A stretch of 64,000 nucleotides of DNA from Sphingobacteriales bacterium (GTDB lineage Bacteria; Bacteroidota; Bacteroidia; Chitinophagales; JADIYW01). Under the pieces are notes generated by a model. That model was not told where the DNA came from, did not search any database, and saw only the letters and a list, made by a program, of their open reading frames with translations. The translations under genes and the position numbers were made by a program. This document shows positions 46,237 through 56,284 of the stretch, piece after piece (positions within the stretch are counted from its first letter, which is position 1; each line of letters opens with the position of its first letter). Location: positions 744,001 to 808,000 of the forward strand of contig JADJYT010000001.1 of NCBI GenBank assembly GCA_016719635.1, written 5' to 3'.

Positions 46237-47628
46237 TTAACTGTTTAAAAATCGGGAAAACCATTTTCCGGAATCCTTAACGGTGCGTTTTTGGGTATCA
46301 TAGTCCACATGGACCAGTCCGAATCTCGGACGGTAACCTTCCGCCCATTCAAAATTATCCATGAAGGACCATACAAAATAGCCGCCGATATCGATGCCAT
46401 CATTTTTCGCCCGGAGCACCTGTGCTAAATAATCCTTCAGGTACTGAATTCTTTTGTAGTCATTTACTTCGCCGTTCACCACTTCATCTTTGAAAGCTGC
46501 TCCATTTTCAGTGATATAGAATTTCTTTATTTGACTGTATTGCGCAAACTGCCGGATGATTTTATAGATTCCTTCGGGATAGACTTCCCAGTTCATCTCC
46601 GTGACATCATTGCCGAATCGGCCCGGTTTGACGGGGATTCCCCGAACCACCGGAATAAAAAACAAGGGTTTGATGACCAGCCTAGTATAATTCTGCAGAC
46701 CTATGAAATCAAAGTCGTGTACGATATTTTTTTCATCTTCCGGCTTGAAATATTTTTCAAGTTTCCTGAGTGCGGGAAGGGCATCCACCGGATATCCCAT
46801 CCCAAGAGTCGGTTCAATAAAAATACGGTTTAACAGCGCATCGTATCGTCTGGCTGCATCTATGCTTCCTGCTGAGTCATTTAAAGGGTCAACAGGCATA
46901 CAGGAATAAGTGGTACCGATATTCCCGTCTTTTACGAGCGCTTTCAATGCCCTTCCTCCGACGCCCTGACATAAGGTGGCATAGTGGACTGCCGGATAGA
47001 AATTCCGGAAACCGATTTTTCCGGGGGCTCCCACGCCTGCCAGATAGCCGCCATGTATAAAAGATACCGGCTCATTGAACACCATCCAGTTCTTCGCCCT
47101 GTCTCCAAACTGTTTGGCACATAAAGCAACATATTCCTCAAACCAGCCGAGTATATCGCGGTTGGCCCAGCCACCCTTTTCCTGCAGTTTTTGCGGCAGG
47201 TCCCAGTGATAACAGGTTACCCACGGATTAATATATTCTTTCAAACATTTATCTATGACGCGATTATAAAAGTCCAGCCCTTTCTGATTGACGGCTCCTG
47301 TACCATCCGGAATCAGGCGCGGCCAACTGATGGAGAAACGAGATGCGGGAATTTTCATCCTGTGCATGAGTTCGATATCGCTTTCATACCGATGATAAAA
47401 ATCACAGGCTACATCACCCGTAGCCCGGTTTTTAACTCTTCTCGTATGATGGGTGAAGTGATCCCAGATGGATTCTCCCTTGCCATCCAGATTCCAGGCA
47501 CCTTCAATCTGGTAGGAAGCTGTAGCCGTTCCCCACACAAAATCTTTACCAAATTGGGAAGCGCTTATTTGCCGTTCATTTGCCGTCTCTGTCTTCATAT
47601 CTGTAGCCAGATTATTATCTGATCCCAT
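46237..47628 (-). CDS. GH1 family beta-glucosidase
   Basis: 463 aa, normal for GH1, no signal peptide. FVWGTATASYQIEGAWNLDG is the N-terminal signature. The acid/base Glu is in VFNEPVSF (near residue 184) and the nucleophile Glu in YITENGAAF (near 372); the aglycone-side WSFMDNFEWAEGY completes the site. It hydrolyses beta-glucosides, cellobiose or related disaccharides in the cytoplasm. Not in an operon; 127 bases upstream is a divergent small membrane protein. Confidence 0.93.
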   Translation of the reverse strand: MGSDNNLATDMKTETANERQISASQFGKDFVWGTATASYQIEGAWNLDGKGESIWDHFTHHTRRVKNRATGDVACDFYHRYESDIELMHRMKIPASRFSISWPRLIPDGTGAVNQKGLDFYNRVIDKCLKEYINPWVTCYHWDLPQKLQEKGGWANRDILGWFEEYVALCAKQFGDRAKNWMVFNEPVSFIHGGYLAGVGAPGKIGFRNFYPAVHYATLCQGVGGRALKALVKDGNIGTTYSCMPVDPLNDSAGSIDAARRYDALLNRIFIEPTLGMGYPVDALPALRKLEKYFKPEDEKNIVHDFDFIGLQNYTRLVIKPLFFIPVVRGIPVKPGRFGNDVTEMNWEVYPEGIYKIIRQFAQYSQIKKFYITENGAAFKDEVVNGEVNDYKRIQYLKDYLAQVLRAKNDGIDIGGYFVWSFMDNFEWAEGYRPRFGLVHVDYDTQKRTVKDSGKWFSRFLNS

Positions 47629-47748
47629 TCATTAATTGTTTGCTTTAAGATAATTAAAAATTCAGTACAACTGAAAAATGAAAAATGGATATTTGCAATC
47701 ATCCTAAATATTCCGCGCAAAAATCTTATCTTAACAGGATATAAGATT

Positions 47749-47937
47749 ATGCCTATGAAATTCAAATACTGGTTACCACTTATCGGATGGATAGTACCGA
47801 CAATAATCATTTCACTTATCATGTTCCGGGTGGATGCCCCTTTGACCAATGCCCAGTCGAAAGGATTCATTGCGCTGCTGGTCTCTGCGTGCATCACCTA
47901 TTATGCAGGAATCCGGCAAGTGCTGCACGATAAATAA
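47749..47937 (+). CDS. Small two-helix membrane protein
   Basis: 62 aa (ATG at 47749 or 47755). Two hydrophobic segments, WLPLIGWIVPTIIISLIMF and GFIALLVSACITYYAG, with basic residues at both ends. No family recognised. It sits between the divergent GH1 gene and the convergent amidase gene. Confidence 0.45.
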   Translation: MPMKFKYWLPLIGWIVPTIIISLIMFRVDAPLTNAQSKGFIALLVSACITYYAGIRQVLHDK

Positions 47938-47984
47938 AGGGAATCGACATCGCATCTCATCTCACCAAAGCAGTAACAGAACAA

Positions 47985-49406
47985 CTACACATTGTATATC
48001 TGCCTGAACGGCTGTACGGATTCCAGTTCGAGTGCGAGTTCCAGCAACAAACGATCCTGTCCGTGTGGCGCGGCAAACTGAACGCCGACCGGCATGCCAT
48101 TGGAAGCCACCCCTAATGGCAACGCAATCGCCGGTGAACCGGAAATGTTGAACAGGGGCAGAAATGAGGCAAAATCAGCCGCACGATAGGCAACTTCTTC
48201 ATAACTCAGCGTCGGCGAAAAATACCCTATCTTAGGAGTTGTCTTTGTGGTGACACTGGTCATGACCAAATCAAAATCCTTTTCGATATCCCGTTCCGTT
48301 TTTTCAGCAACCCGCTTCAAGGTTCGCAGACTTCCCGGAAGGGCTAGTTTATTCTTGCTGAATGTATTCATCAGCCCCAGCGTAAAAGGTTCGAGTACAG
48401 ACTTGTCCACCTTGGATCCCAGCACCAGCCTTCCAAAATTACTCGTCATGTATGATAAGAACCCGTAATAGTTCAGGTAATGAACGGTAAGTTCCTCGAT
48501 ATTCACCGGTACTTTAATCATTTCCACCTTGTGGCCGAGTGATTCCAGCAATCTGGCTGTTTCCAGCTGAACCCGATAGGTATCCTCGTCCATATGGCCT
48601 TGCCGACCGTCTGGTAAATTCTCAAAGAAGGCAATACGTAACCGACGGTTAACCGGTAATTGCACATGGCCTAATTCAGGCAATTTTGAATTACGGTAAT
48701 ATTGTTCTGCTGCCGCGTAAAAAGCTGCAGTATCCCTCACTGTTCTTGTCAACACCCCGGAATAAACGATATTGACAGGCAATGTTTCCGTGCCGAACAT
48801 GGGTTTCAGGCGATCACGCGTAGGTTTCAAACCTACCAGTCCGCAGCAGGATGCCGGCAGGCGGGTGGAACCTGCGCCATCGTTTGCAATCGCAATCGGC
48901 ACGACACCACTCGCCACCAGTGCAGCGGAACCGGAGGAAGAACCACCGGTCGTATACTCAGTATCCCAGGGATTACGTGTGATACCCCAGCGTTCATTTT
49001 CCGTACTGCAGATAAAGCCAAACTCGGGCAGCGTACTTTTACCTATGCAGTTTACGCCGGTCGACAAAAACTGTTTTACATATTTACTGTTGCTTTTTGC
49101 AGGTTTCGCCTTGAAGGCACCGGTTCCTTTTTGTGTAGGATACCCTTTGATATTTTCGTTATCCTTGATAAATGCCGGAACACCATAAAGTAATCCTTTA
49201 TCATTTAAATTTTCAGTATGACGCGCATCGTCGTATGTTTTCAATACAATGGCATTCAAGGCACCGTTGACCTTCTCGGCACGGGCGATGGCGGCTTCCG
49301 TCGCTTCTGCAACTGAAATCTTTTTAGAGGCAATGGCTTCCGCTACACCCACGGCGTCCAGCGTTCCAAGCGCGTCATTGGCAAAGGCGTTGATTTTGTT
49401 ATTCAT
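47985..49406 (-). CDS. Amidase signature family protein
   Basis: 473 aa. The Ser-cisSer-Lys triad is visible: Lys81 in PAFIKDNENIKG, the cis-Ser in GGSSSGSAA (154-162) and the nucleophile Ser180 in NDGAGSTRLPAS. Length and motif spacing match GatA/amidase enzymes, but no gatB or gatC is adjacent, so a general amide hydrolase is likelier than a tRNA amidotransferase subunit. Confidence 0.9.
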   Translation of the reverse strand: MNNKINAFANDALGTLDAVGVAEAIASKKISVAEATEAAIARAEKVNGALNAIVLKTYDDARHTENLNDKGLLYGVPAFIKDNENIKGYPTQKGTGAFKAKPAKSNSKYVKQFLSTGVNCIGKSTLPEFGFICSTENERWGITRNPWDTEYTTGGSSSGSAALVASGVVPIAIANDGAGSTRLPASCCGLVGLKPTRDRLKPMFGTETLPVNIVYSGVLTRTVRDTAAFYAAAEQYYRNSKLPELGHVQLPVNRRLRIAFFENLPDGRQGHMDEDTYRVQLETARLLESLGHKVEMIKVPVNIEELTVHYLNYYGFLSYMTSNFGRLVLGSKVDKSVLEPFTLGLMNTFSKNKLALPGSLRTLKRVAEKTERDIEKDFDLVMTSVTTKTTPKIGYFSPTLSYEEVAYRAADFASFLPLFNISGSPAIALPLGVASNGMPVGVQFAAPHGQDRLLLELALELESVQPFRQIYNV

Positions 49407-49633
49407 CTTATAAAGCTATGAGTGTTTAGATACAAATGAGTTGACAAACGTCAAATAATACAATCCCAATTCCACGTCAGAGAAATTAATGAATTAAATA
49501 GAAGAACAAAAAGGAAAAAGATAATAATTAATTTCTCCATTTATAGCATAATACTTCAAAAGGCAGAAAAAAATGTACTTCTAAAGCGAAATTGTTTGAA
49601 ATGCTTAGAAATGGTTTTAAAAAGAAGTTCTGA

Positions 49634-50323
49634 TTATTTTAAGTCCACCAGACAGCCGTAAGATTTATTGGTACCAAATTCCTGATTATTGATAATCATT
49701 TTTTCTACGGTCTTTGCTTTCTTTTCCATACAAACAATAATCCCTCTGCACTTTTTGGTTTCACCCGGCTTATAGGATTCATTAATCATAGCAGTGGTTG
49801 TTTTATATATAACAGGTACCTGTTCCGGTTGTGCCGGTTCCATACTGGCGTATACAGAACCAAAAGATAAAGCATACTGGGAGACATATGCCTTACCGCC
49901 CATTTCCTTAGTGTATAATTTAATTGACATAAACAATGCCTCCGATGCGGAAGCTCCCAGCTTCAATTCCTTTGAATTCGTATTCGTTGCTTCCATTTCC
50001 AATTCAGCCAGGTCATAGAGGAAACGCTGCGACATCTCATCCGGTATCACCACATTTACACCACGTGGAATGGGAAAACGGCGAATGCCCAACAATTTAA
50101 TCTTCATGCCATTAAACAGCAACACCTCATTAGGTGAATCCAGGTAGGTATAATCTTTCGTATCGGTGGTGAAACTGGCATATTGCAAAGAATCCGCTTT
50201 GCGCTTTTCCGCTTTCGGATCCTTTACCGAGACCGGGTTTTTTTTATCCTCTCCAGCCTTTACCGTCAGCATTCCTACTGCAAGAAAAGCTGCTATGGCC
50301 ACTGAAATAAAAACATTCTGCAT
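49634..50323 (-). CDS. Secreted or periplasmic hypothetical protein
   Basis: 229 aa with a signal peptide (residues 1-23, ending TVKAG) and a charged linker. The body holds YTYLDSPNEVLLFNGMKIKLLG, an aromatic and beta-rich middle, and two late cysteines (KKCRGIIVCMEKK). No family recognised. It is divergent from the beta-lactamase gene; the starts are 94 bases apart. Confidence 0.65.
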   Translation of the reverse strand: MQNVFISVAIAAFLAVGMLTVKAGEDKKNPVSVKDPKAEKRKADSLQYASFTTDTKDYTYLDSPNEVLLFNGMKIKLLGIRRFPIPRGVNVVIPDEMSQRFLYDLAELEMEATNTNSKELKLGASASEALFMSIKLYTKEMGGKAYVSQYALSFGSVYASMEPAQPEQVPVIYKTTTAMINESYKPGETKKCRGIIVCMEKKAKTVEKMIINNQEFGTNKSYGCLVDLK

Positions 50324-50416
50324 GTCAAATGAATCGTATGTTTACTAAAATATAAATCCAAATTACAAAAAATTGCTGAAATCGCTTCTTTATATTTGTT
50401 TCAGATTACAAAATCC

Positions 50417-51307
50417 ATGCCTAAAATATCCACCCTACTGTTTTGCTTCCTAATAGGATTTACCTGTTCCGTTAATGCCCAGCAGGATTCACTTTATAGT
50501 ACAATAAAAATGCTAGCAGATGCCGCAAAAGGCAGGGTAAGTGTTTCTGTTATTGATATAGAAAGTTCAACTCAATTCGAGTATTACGGTGATCAGCCCT
50601 GTGTGATGCAGAGTGTTTTTAAATTCCCTATCGCCTTAGCCATTCTGGACAGAATAGACAAAGGTGAATTTTCCCTGAAGCACAAAATACACATCACCCC
50701 AAAAGAGATGACCAAGGGTACCTGGAGCCCGATGCGTGACTCCTTTCCGGATGGCAATGTCAATATCACCTTTGAAAAGCTCCTGCGTTATATGGTGTCG
50801 CAAAGTGACAATATCGCCTGCGATGTGCTGATGCGCCATTTGGGCAAACCCAAAACCGTGGAGAAATATATCCGCAAATTCGGTATAGAGGATTTTTCGA
50901 TGAGATACAATGAAGCCGGTATGCATAAGAGATGGAACAATCAGTACAAAAACTGGTGTACGCCTAAGGAAATGACAAATCTGCTGCAACTGTTTTACCA
51001 GGGAAAAATTATATCCAAACCCAATACAGAATTTTTATACCAGCTCATGACAGAGACAACCACCGGGCAAAACCGTTTGGTCAATCTCTTACCCGCTGGA
51101 ACGATAGTGGCGCATAAGACAGGCAGTTCTGATACCGACTCAAAGGGCATGACTGCAGCAGTAAATGATGTGGGCATCATCACCCTGCCGAACGGGAAAC
51201 ACATTGCCATAGCTGTCTTTGTCAATGATGCATACGCCCCGTATGAGATTTTGGAACGTGTAATTGCACAAATTGGTAAAGCTGCGTATGACAATTTCCG
51301 AAAATGA
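50417..51307 (+). CDS. Class A beta-lactamase
   Basis: 296 aa from ATG 50417, with a signal peptide ending SVNAQ. Catalytic set: SVFK (Ser66, Lys69), SDN (130-132), NEAGM with Glu166 in the omega loop, and KTGSS (234-238). The NEAGM form and the long insert before KTG place it near the extended A2 group typical of Bacteroidota (CfxA/CblA/PER-like), rather than TEM/SHV. It should hydrolyse beta-lactams in the periplasm. No mobile element or regulator (blaR/ampR-like) is adjacent, so it looks resident. Spectrum cannot be read from sequence. Confidence 0.88.
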   Translation: MPKISTLLFCFLIGFTCSVNAQQDSLYSTIKMLADAAKGRVSVSVIDIESSTQFEYYGDQPCVMQSVFKFPIALAILDRIDKGEFSLKHKIHITPKEMTKGTWSPMRDSFPDGNVNITFEKLLRYMVSQSDNIACDVLMRHLGKPKTVEKYIRKFGIEDFSMRYNEAGMHKRWNNQYKNWCTPKEMTNLLQLFYQGKIISKPNTEFLYQLMTETTTGQNRLVNLLPAGTIVAHKTGSSDTDSKGMTAAVNDVGIITLPNGKHIAIAVFVNDAYAPYEILERVIAQIGKAAYDNFRK

Positions 51308-51509
51308 AAAAAAACAAAGTTTACCTCTTATTTTCCACACATACAGGTTAGCTGTTTTATATCAATATTTATCGAAGCATACTCCCGTTACCCTGAGATC
51401 TCCGACTTCGTTTATTAAACCTGTCTTTCCCGGTATGAAAACGTGAATTTCATTTTGAAAAACCATTTGATTGCATTTACTCTACATGTGCGGCAACAAC
51501 CTGCTGGCT

Positions 51510-53192
51510 CTAAGTCCGGTACACAGGAATCTCATTAAACGATTCCGCGTCTTTCTCATTTAATAAAAAATCCTTTACCGCCATCAGCATGGCTTTATTT
51601 GATGTAAATAATTCACGATTGAAGTTAATGACGATAGTCATGTCCAAATCCTCAACGGGTGCATTTTGTGCGTCTTTGTAAAAATCATTCAGTGCATAAC
51701 TGTAGTTATATTCTATGGAATCAAGTACCTCCTTCAGACTTTCAAATGATGCCGTTTTTTTTCGCATCATAAAGGCATGGAACTGATCATACAATTCCTT
51801 CGTTTCTTTTTTGTGATTCATAAAGAAATCATACTTGATATCTTTAGAGGAATGGCGGAGGTTGGTGATATTTGTACTTATATCCTTGATTCCCTTTACG
51901 GCATACATTGAACTGCGGACGGCTGCTATTAACTGATTGAGTTCACCTTCCTGCTCATCATCGGTTTTTATCCGGAGATCCAGATAAAATGACTGCAACT
52001 CTCCCTGTAACTGTTTGAGAAAATCATATTTTTCTTCCTGTGATTTATATAAGAATTTACGATTTTCATTGATTCTATTGAATTCCGGATGCGCTTCCAT
52101 TACATCTGTATCCGTTTCAAACTGTCCTAAATTAAACAGCATGCAGTTATGGATAAAATATTCTGTTTCCTTGCCGAACAAATCCAGTGCAGTTTGAGGC
52201 TCCGCCACATTCGCATTACCAATATATGCGGCTGCAGAAGCATCCGTATCTTTAAAGAACCGCTCCAGAAATCTGGCAAACGGATTCAGGAACGGAAGAA
52301 AAACAACAATCGATACTAAATTTATCATCGTTTGAAACGTCACCAGGCCAATCATCGGATCAGCAATCTCGAGTATAACCTTAATAAACCGAAGTATGGA
52401 ACTTAAGAAAATGAATGATCCGAAGGTCAGCCATATGTTAAACAGGAAATTCCCAAGTGCCACTCGTTTTTTAGAAGCATTGCCGCCAATAGCGCCCAAC
52501 ATGATTTTTATGGTAGTGCCTGTTTCAGAGCCGAGCACCAGCGCCGCTGCTGCCGGGAACGTAACAGCACCGGCATAGAGCGCACTCAGTGTTAGGGCCA
52601 TGGTGACGGAACTCGACTGTACCAGCATGGTAATGAGAAAACCAAGCAGTAAAAATACAAGCAGTGGCAACTGTGCATATTTTGAAAAATCAAACTGCTG
52701 CACTTCCGCCTCCATGGCAGTTTTCATAAACGACAAACCGATGAAAAGCAAACCGAACCCGAGCAGGAAGTAGGCAGTATATTTTACGGACTTTCGGTTT
52801 GCAAACAGTATTAACAGCAAGCCGCCAATACCTACTGCCGGATAGGCAGCATTATCAATATTCACTTTAAAGCCGAGCGTTGCCACCAGCCAGCTGTCCA
52901 GCGTGGTGCCGAGATTAGCCCCGAGAATAATTGCCATGGCATTTTTCATCGTAAATACGCCGGCTCCGACAAACGCCAGCACCATCAGGGATACCATTGA
53001 GCTGCTTTGCAGTACACCCGTAACAATGGCACCGCCCGCCACGGCACCCAATCTGTTTTGAGTCATGCGCTGCAGAAAAAGTTTGAAGTTTCTGCCCGAT
53101 AAATTTTTAAGCGACTCCTCTATGAGGTGCATAGCGAACAGAAACAAGCCGATACCAGCTGTCAACCTGATCAACTGCATGAGTATTACCAT
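51510..53192 (-). CDS. Na/Pi cotransporter family protein with PhoU-like C-terminus
   Basis: 560 aa. The N-terminal half has about eight membrane helices with the duplicated QSSS signature: GVLQSSSMVSLMVL and MLVQSSSVTMALTL, plus GANLGTT and GSETGTT. The C-terminal part (about 330-560) is a helical PhoU-like domain. The family carries phosphate with sodium. Met at 53180 is an alternative start. It is divergent from the AI-2E-type permease gene. Confidence 0.9.
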   Translation of the reverse strand: MVILMQLIRLTAGIGLFLFAMHLIEESLKNLSGRNFKLFLQRMTQNRLGAVAGGAIVTGVLQSSSMVSLMVLAFVGAGVFTMKNAMAIILGANLGTTLDSWLVATLGFKVNIDNAAYPAVGIGGLLLILFANRKSVKYTAYFLLGFGLLFIGLSFMKTAMEAEVQQFDFSKYAQLPLLVFLLLGFLITMLVQSSSVTMALTLSALYAGAVTFPAAAALVLGSETGTTIKIMLGAIGGNASKKRVALGNFLFNIWLTFGSFIFLSSILRFIKVILEIADPMIGLVTFQTMINLVSIVVFLPFLNPFARFLERFFKDTDASAAAYIGNANVAEPQTALDLFGKETEYFIHNCMLFNLGQFETDTDVMEAHPEFNRINENRKFLYKSQEEKYDFLKQLQGELQSFYLDLRIKTDDEQEGELNQLIAAVRSSMYAVKGIKDISTNITNLRHSSKDIKYDFFMNHKKETKELYDQFHAFMMRKKTASFESLKEVLDSIEYNYSYALNDFYKDAQNAPVEDLDMTIVINFNRELFTSNKAMLMAVKDFLLNEKDAESFNEIPVYRT

Positions 53193-53320
53193 TGATATAA
53201 AGATAAGTACTTAAAAATCAAAAAGGTATTTAACCGAGTCGGTTATTAACAATGAAATCTAAGAAAATAGTATCCGAAACTATTTGTAATTTTAAGTATG
53301 ATAACTGCAAATATAAAATT

Positions 53321-54403
53321 ATGATTACAGACTCCACGGCCTTCCTGAAAAAATTGCTGGTTATATTCCTGGTAGTGTCCGGTTTATACCTTGCTGAAGA
53401 GTTCCTGATTCCACTTTCTTTAGGCGCATTACTGGCTACATTCTTTTTGCCATTCTGCAAATGGATGGAGGAAAAAAAGATCCCCCGTGCCATAGCTGTA
53501 TTTACCTGCCTTGTGCTGCTATTATCCGTATTTTACAGTTTAGTCGCCCTTATCGGCTGGCAGGTTTCCAAACTGACCGGCGATCTTTCCTTTTTAAAAC
53601 AAAAAGCGATAGATGCATTTGATGCCACCCAGTTATTCATATTCGATCATTTCGGTATTTCCGCAAAAGCGCAGTCTCAACTCCTGAAGGACCAGCAATC
53701 CAGCTTTACAGGATATCTGGAAAAATTTGCCAATTCCATGGCTGCTGTCTTTACCGGATTTATTATCACGATGGTCTATTTCATTTTACTGTTGTATTAC
53801 CGCAATCACATTAAGAAATTTATGCTTAAATTGGTTCCTGCTTCGAAACAGGTAGAAGCCGAACATATCATATACAGTGCCGCCAACGTTTCCACACAAT
53901 ACCTCCAGGGGCTCAGTAAAATGATACTATGTTTATGGATAATGTACACCATCGGCTTTTCTATCGCCGGGGTTGAAAACGCCCTGTTTTTTGCCATACT
54001 ATGCGGACTGCTTGAGATTGTACCTTTCATAGGGAATTTAACGGGTACCACCATCACCGTTTTGGTAGCAGCTGCCCATGGGGCGAGTTATGCCATGATG
54101 GGTGGTATTATCCTGACATATGGCATTGTACAATTTATCCAGGGATGGGTATTGGAACCTATTATTTTGGGACCCAATGTTAAAATCAACCCTCTGTTTA
54201 CCATACTGGCACTGGTGGTGGGGGAAATCATATGGGGTATCCCCGGTATTGTACTGGCCATACCTATCACCGCCATCTTCAAAATAGTTTGCGACCATAT
54301 TGAACCTTTGAAGCCTTATGGCTTTCTTATTGGCGCATTGGGAACAGCTAAAACCGAAACTCATTTTATTAAAAAGATAAAAAACTGGTTTAAAAAAATC
54401 TGA
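53321..54403 (+). CDS. AI-2E/PerM family transporter
   Basis: 360 aa from ATG at 53321; an upstream in-frame ATG at 53252 gives a non-hydrophobic lead rich in Lys and Cys and is less likely. Seven or eight hydrophobic helices and the family blocks IPLSLGALLATFFLPFCKWMEE near the N-terminus and LEIVPFIGNLTGTTITVLVAA, EPIILGPNVKINPLFTILALVVG near the end. Family members export autoinducer-2 or act as Na+/H+ antiporters; the role here is open. Confidence 0.88.
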   Translation: MITDSTAFLKKLLVIFLVVSGLYLAEEFLIPLSLGALLATFFLPFCKWMEEKKIPRAIAVFTCLVLLLSVFYSLVALIGWQVSKLTGDLSFLKQKAIDAFDATQLFIFDHFGISAKAQSQLLKDQQSSFTGYLEKFANSMAAVFTGFIITMVYFILLLYYRNHIKKFMLKLVPASKQVEAEHIIYSAANVSTQYLQGLSKMILCLWIMYTIGFSIAGVENALFFAILCGLLEIVPFIGNLTGTTITVLVAAAHGASYAMMGGIILTYGIVQFIQGWVLEPIILGPNVKINPLFTILALVVGEIIWGIPGIVLAIPITAIFKIVCDHIEPLKPYGFLIGALGTAKTETHFIKKIKNWFKKI

Positions 54404-54499
54404 ATATCTGTATAAAGTTAAACACACAAAAAAGAGAAGGGCACAACTATGATATGCTTCTTCGCTTTTAAATCCAAAATGAATACTTTTTCAGCTTGG

Positions 54500-54922
54500 T
54501 TATTTAGATTGTGTCATTTCCAGATTCAATTTAATACGTACTTTCTGTCCGATGGTTAATTCCACGGCCTCCAAATCAGCATTGTATTTCTATCGAAACA
54601 ATTCTTATCAAACACATACAACTCCGTTCTTCCTGCTCCTCAATATTCAACCCCGAGGGCTGCCGGTAAAAAGCTGTATATATAACCCATCAACCAGTCC
54701 TCGGGTGCAAACTGCACCACATGCCCCCCTTTTACATCCGCTTCATACGCCCGCAGGCATCCTTTGTATACAAATCCCTGATATTTGCAGACGTCTTCCT
54801 CTTGCAGGAAATATTGTTTTTACGCAGTTTTTACACAAATCGTTTAGAAAACAGACACCCCTTTTACTTATACCCAATGAAATGAACCGTTCCAGATTCT
54901 TATGCAATAACGGTTCGGACAT
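54500..54922 (-). pseudogene. Decayed Crp/Fnr-type regulator and a C-terminal gene remnant
   Basis: Read on the minus strand, MSEPLLHKNLERFISLG starts at 54922. After frame changes the reading continues YFLQEEDVCKYQGFVYKGCLRAYE and GGHVVQFAPEDWLMGYIYSFL (about 54825-54670), the cyclic-nucleotide-binding-like domain of Bacteroidota Crp/Fnr regulators, and stops at 54640. The helix-turn-helix domain is missing. Further on (54500-54587), YNADLEAVELTIGQKVRIKLN ends at a proper stop; this looks like the C-terminus of a different small protein, perhaps of the YceI family, a frequent Crp neighbour. At least two frameshifts and a deletion are needed, so decay is likelier than sequencing error. Confidence 0.55.
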
Positions 54923-55037
54923 GAATAGAAAGATTGGAGAAAACACAAAATCATATTGATAATTCTTAACTGTTTACGAGTTGTTGTTTTTTGGTATTCC
55001 AGATTATAAATAATATTTTTGTCAATAAAGTAAACAT

Positions 55038-56250
55038 ATGTCCTATTTCAGTCAAACCATCAATAACGCAGCAAATGGCGATTCATTTATGATTCGGTTA
55101 AAATATATTGCCGTAGTCTTTATCTCCTTTCTATTTTTATTACCTGTCCCATGGCTGGTAGCTGTTATTGTGCTCACTTTAATCTGGCATGGCTTGTTAA
55201 TGTGGAGCTACAAAACACCTCCGATGATTTGGATAAATAAAAAACTGAATGCGCTTGCACATAAAATCGGCAGAAAGATGCTGAAAGACGAACGTAACAG
55301 CCCGTATCTGTTCTCATTGTTTGGTGTCGGTATTGTTGCACCAACCCTTTTTATATTGTCCTACTTGGTATCAATCCACCCAGGCGCATTTCAACTGGTG
55401 GGCCGTACTGGCGTACCATGTTCTAAACTACGGTCCCTACTTTGCCTTCTTTTCGCAGATAGCAACACTGATACATAAAGAAGGCCATGAACCAAGAGGA
55501 TTATTCAAAAAACCATTTGCGTTTCTAAATAAATTTTACGGCTACTTTCTTGCCCCCTTATACGGCCATGTTCCGGAAGGTTATCCAATGGGACATATGC
55601 GTATCCACCATAAATACAACAATGCCCCGGATGACGTCACCTCAACTGTATTTTATGACAGAACCCAGGCTATGCGTTTTATGATTTACCTGTTTGAATT
55701 CATGCTGTTCTGGACCGGCATTTCCATTGCTTTTCACCATTACAAAAATAACAGGATGGATGATTTCGGAAAAATGATCAGGGGAATGCTTTTGTTTTAT
55801 GGATTGATTGCTGTCGTCATGTATTTTAATTTCTGGTTTGGATTTGCATATCTGTTATTGCCGCATCTTTCCGCCATCATCTTCTTAGCTGCTATCAACT
55901 ACACCTGGCATGCCTGGACAGACCCGTCGGAACCGAAAAACATATACAAAAACAGCATTACCATCATTAACGGGCAGTATAACGTATACAACGAAGATTA
56001 CCATGTAGAGCACCACAAAAGGCCTCAAACTCATTGGGAAGAATACCCGAAGAATTATGAAAAATTCAGGAATGAGTATGCTGCCAACCGCGCCATCATC
56101 TTTCAGGATACACAGGCATTTGAAGTGTTTTTCCTGTTGTTGTTTGGTGATTATGATAAAATGGCCGACAAGATGGTAGACTTAAACAATGACATGAGCA
56201 AAGAAGACAAGATAAAGTTGCTTAAAGAACGTTTACAGCCGGCACATTAA
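55038..56250 (+). CDS. Fatty acid desaturase family membrane protein, one frameshift
   Basis: The N-terminal frame (from 55038) gives helices up to LFILSYLVSIHPGAFQ, and the second frame continues HFNWWAVLAYHVLNYGPYFAFF to 56250. The shift is +1 near 55385-55400, in CCACCCAGG. Intact length is about 403 aa. Histidine boxes: HKEGHE, HHKYNN and HVEHHK, with two membrane-helix pairs between them. These bind a di-iron centre in lipid desaturases and hydroxylases. The rest of the gene is undamaged, so a single-base error is possible. Confidence 0.8.
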
Positions 56251-56284
56251 GCAACCCATTTTTTCTGAAAATAAGGAATACTAT

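Noticed and set aside
47595..47897. 100-codon minus-strand ORF
   Set aside because: Overlaps the GH1 start and lies antisense to the better small membrane protein candidate; no conserved features.
54552..54959. 135-codon plus-strand ORF
   Set aside because: Antisense to the recognisable Crp/Fnr remnant; low-complexity Pro/His/Ser composition and no homology seen.
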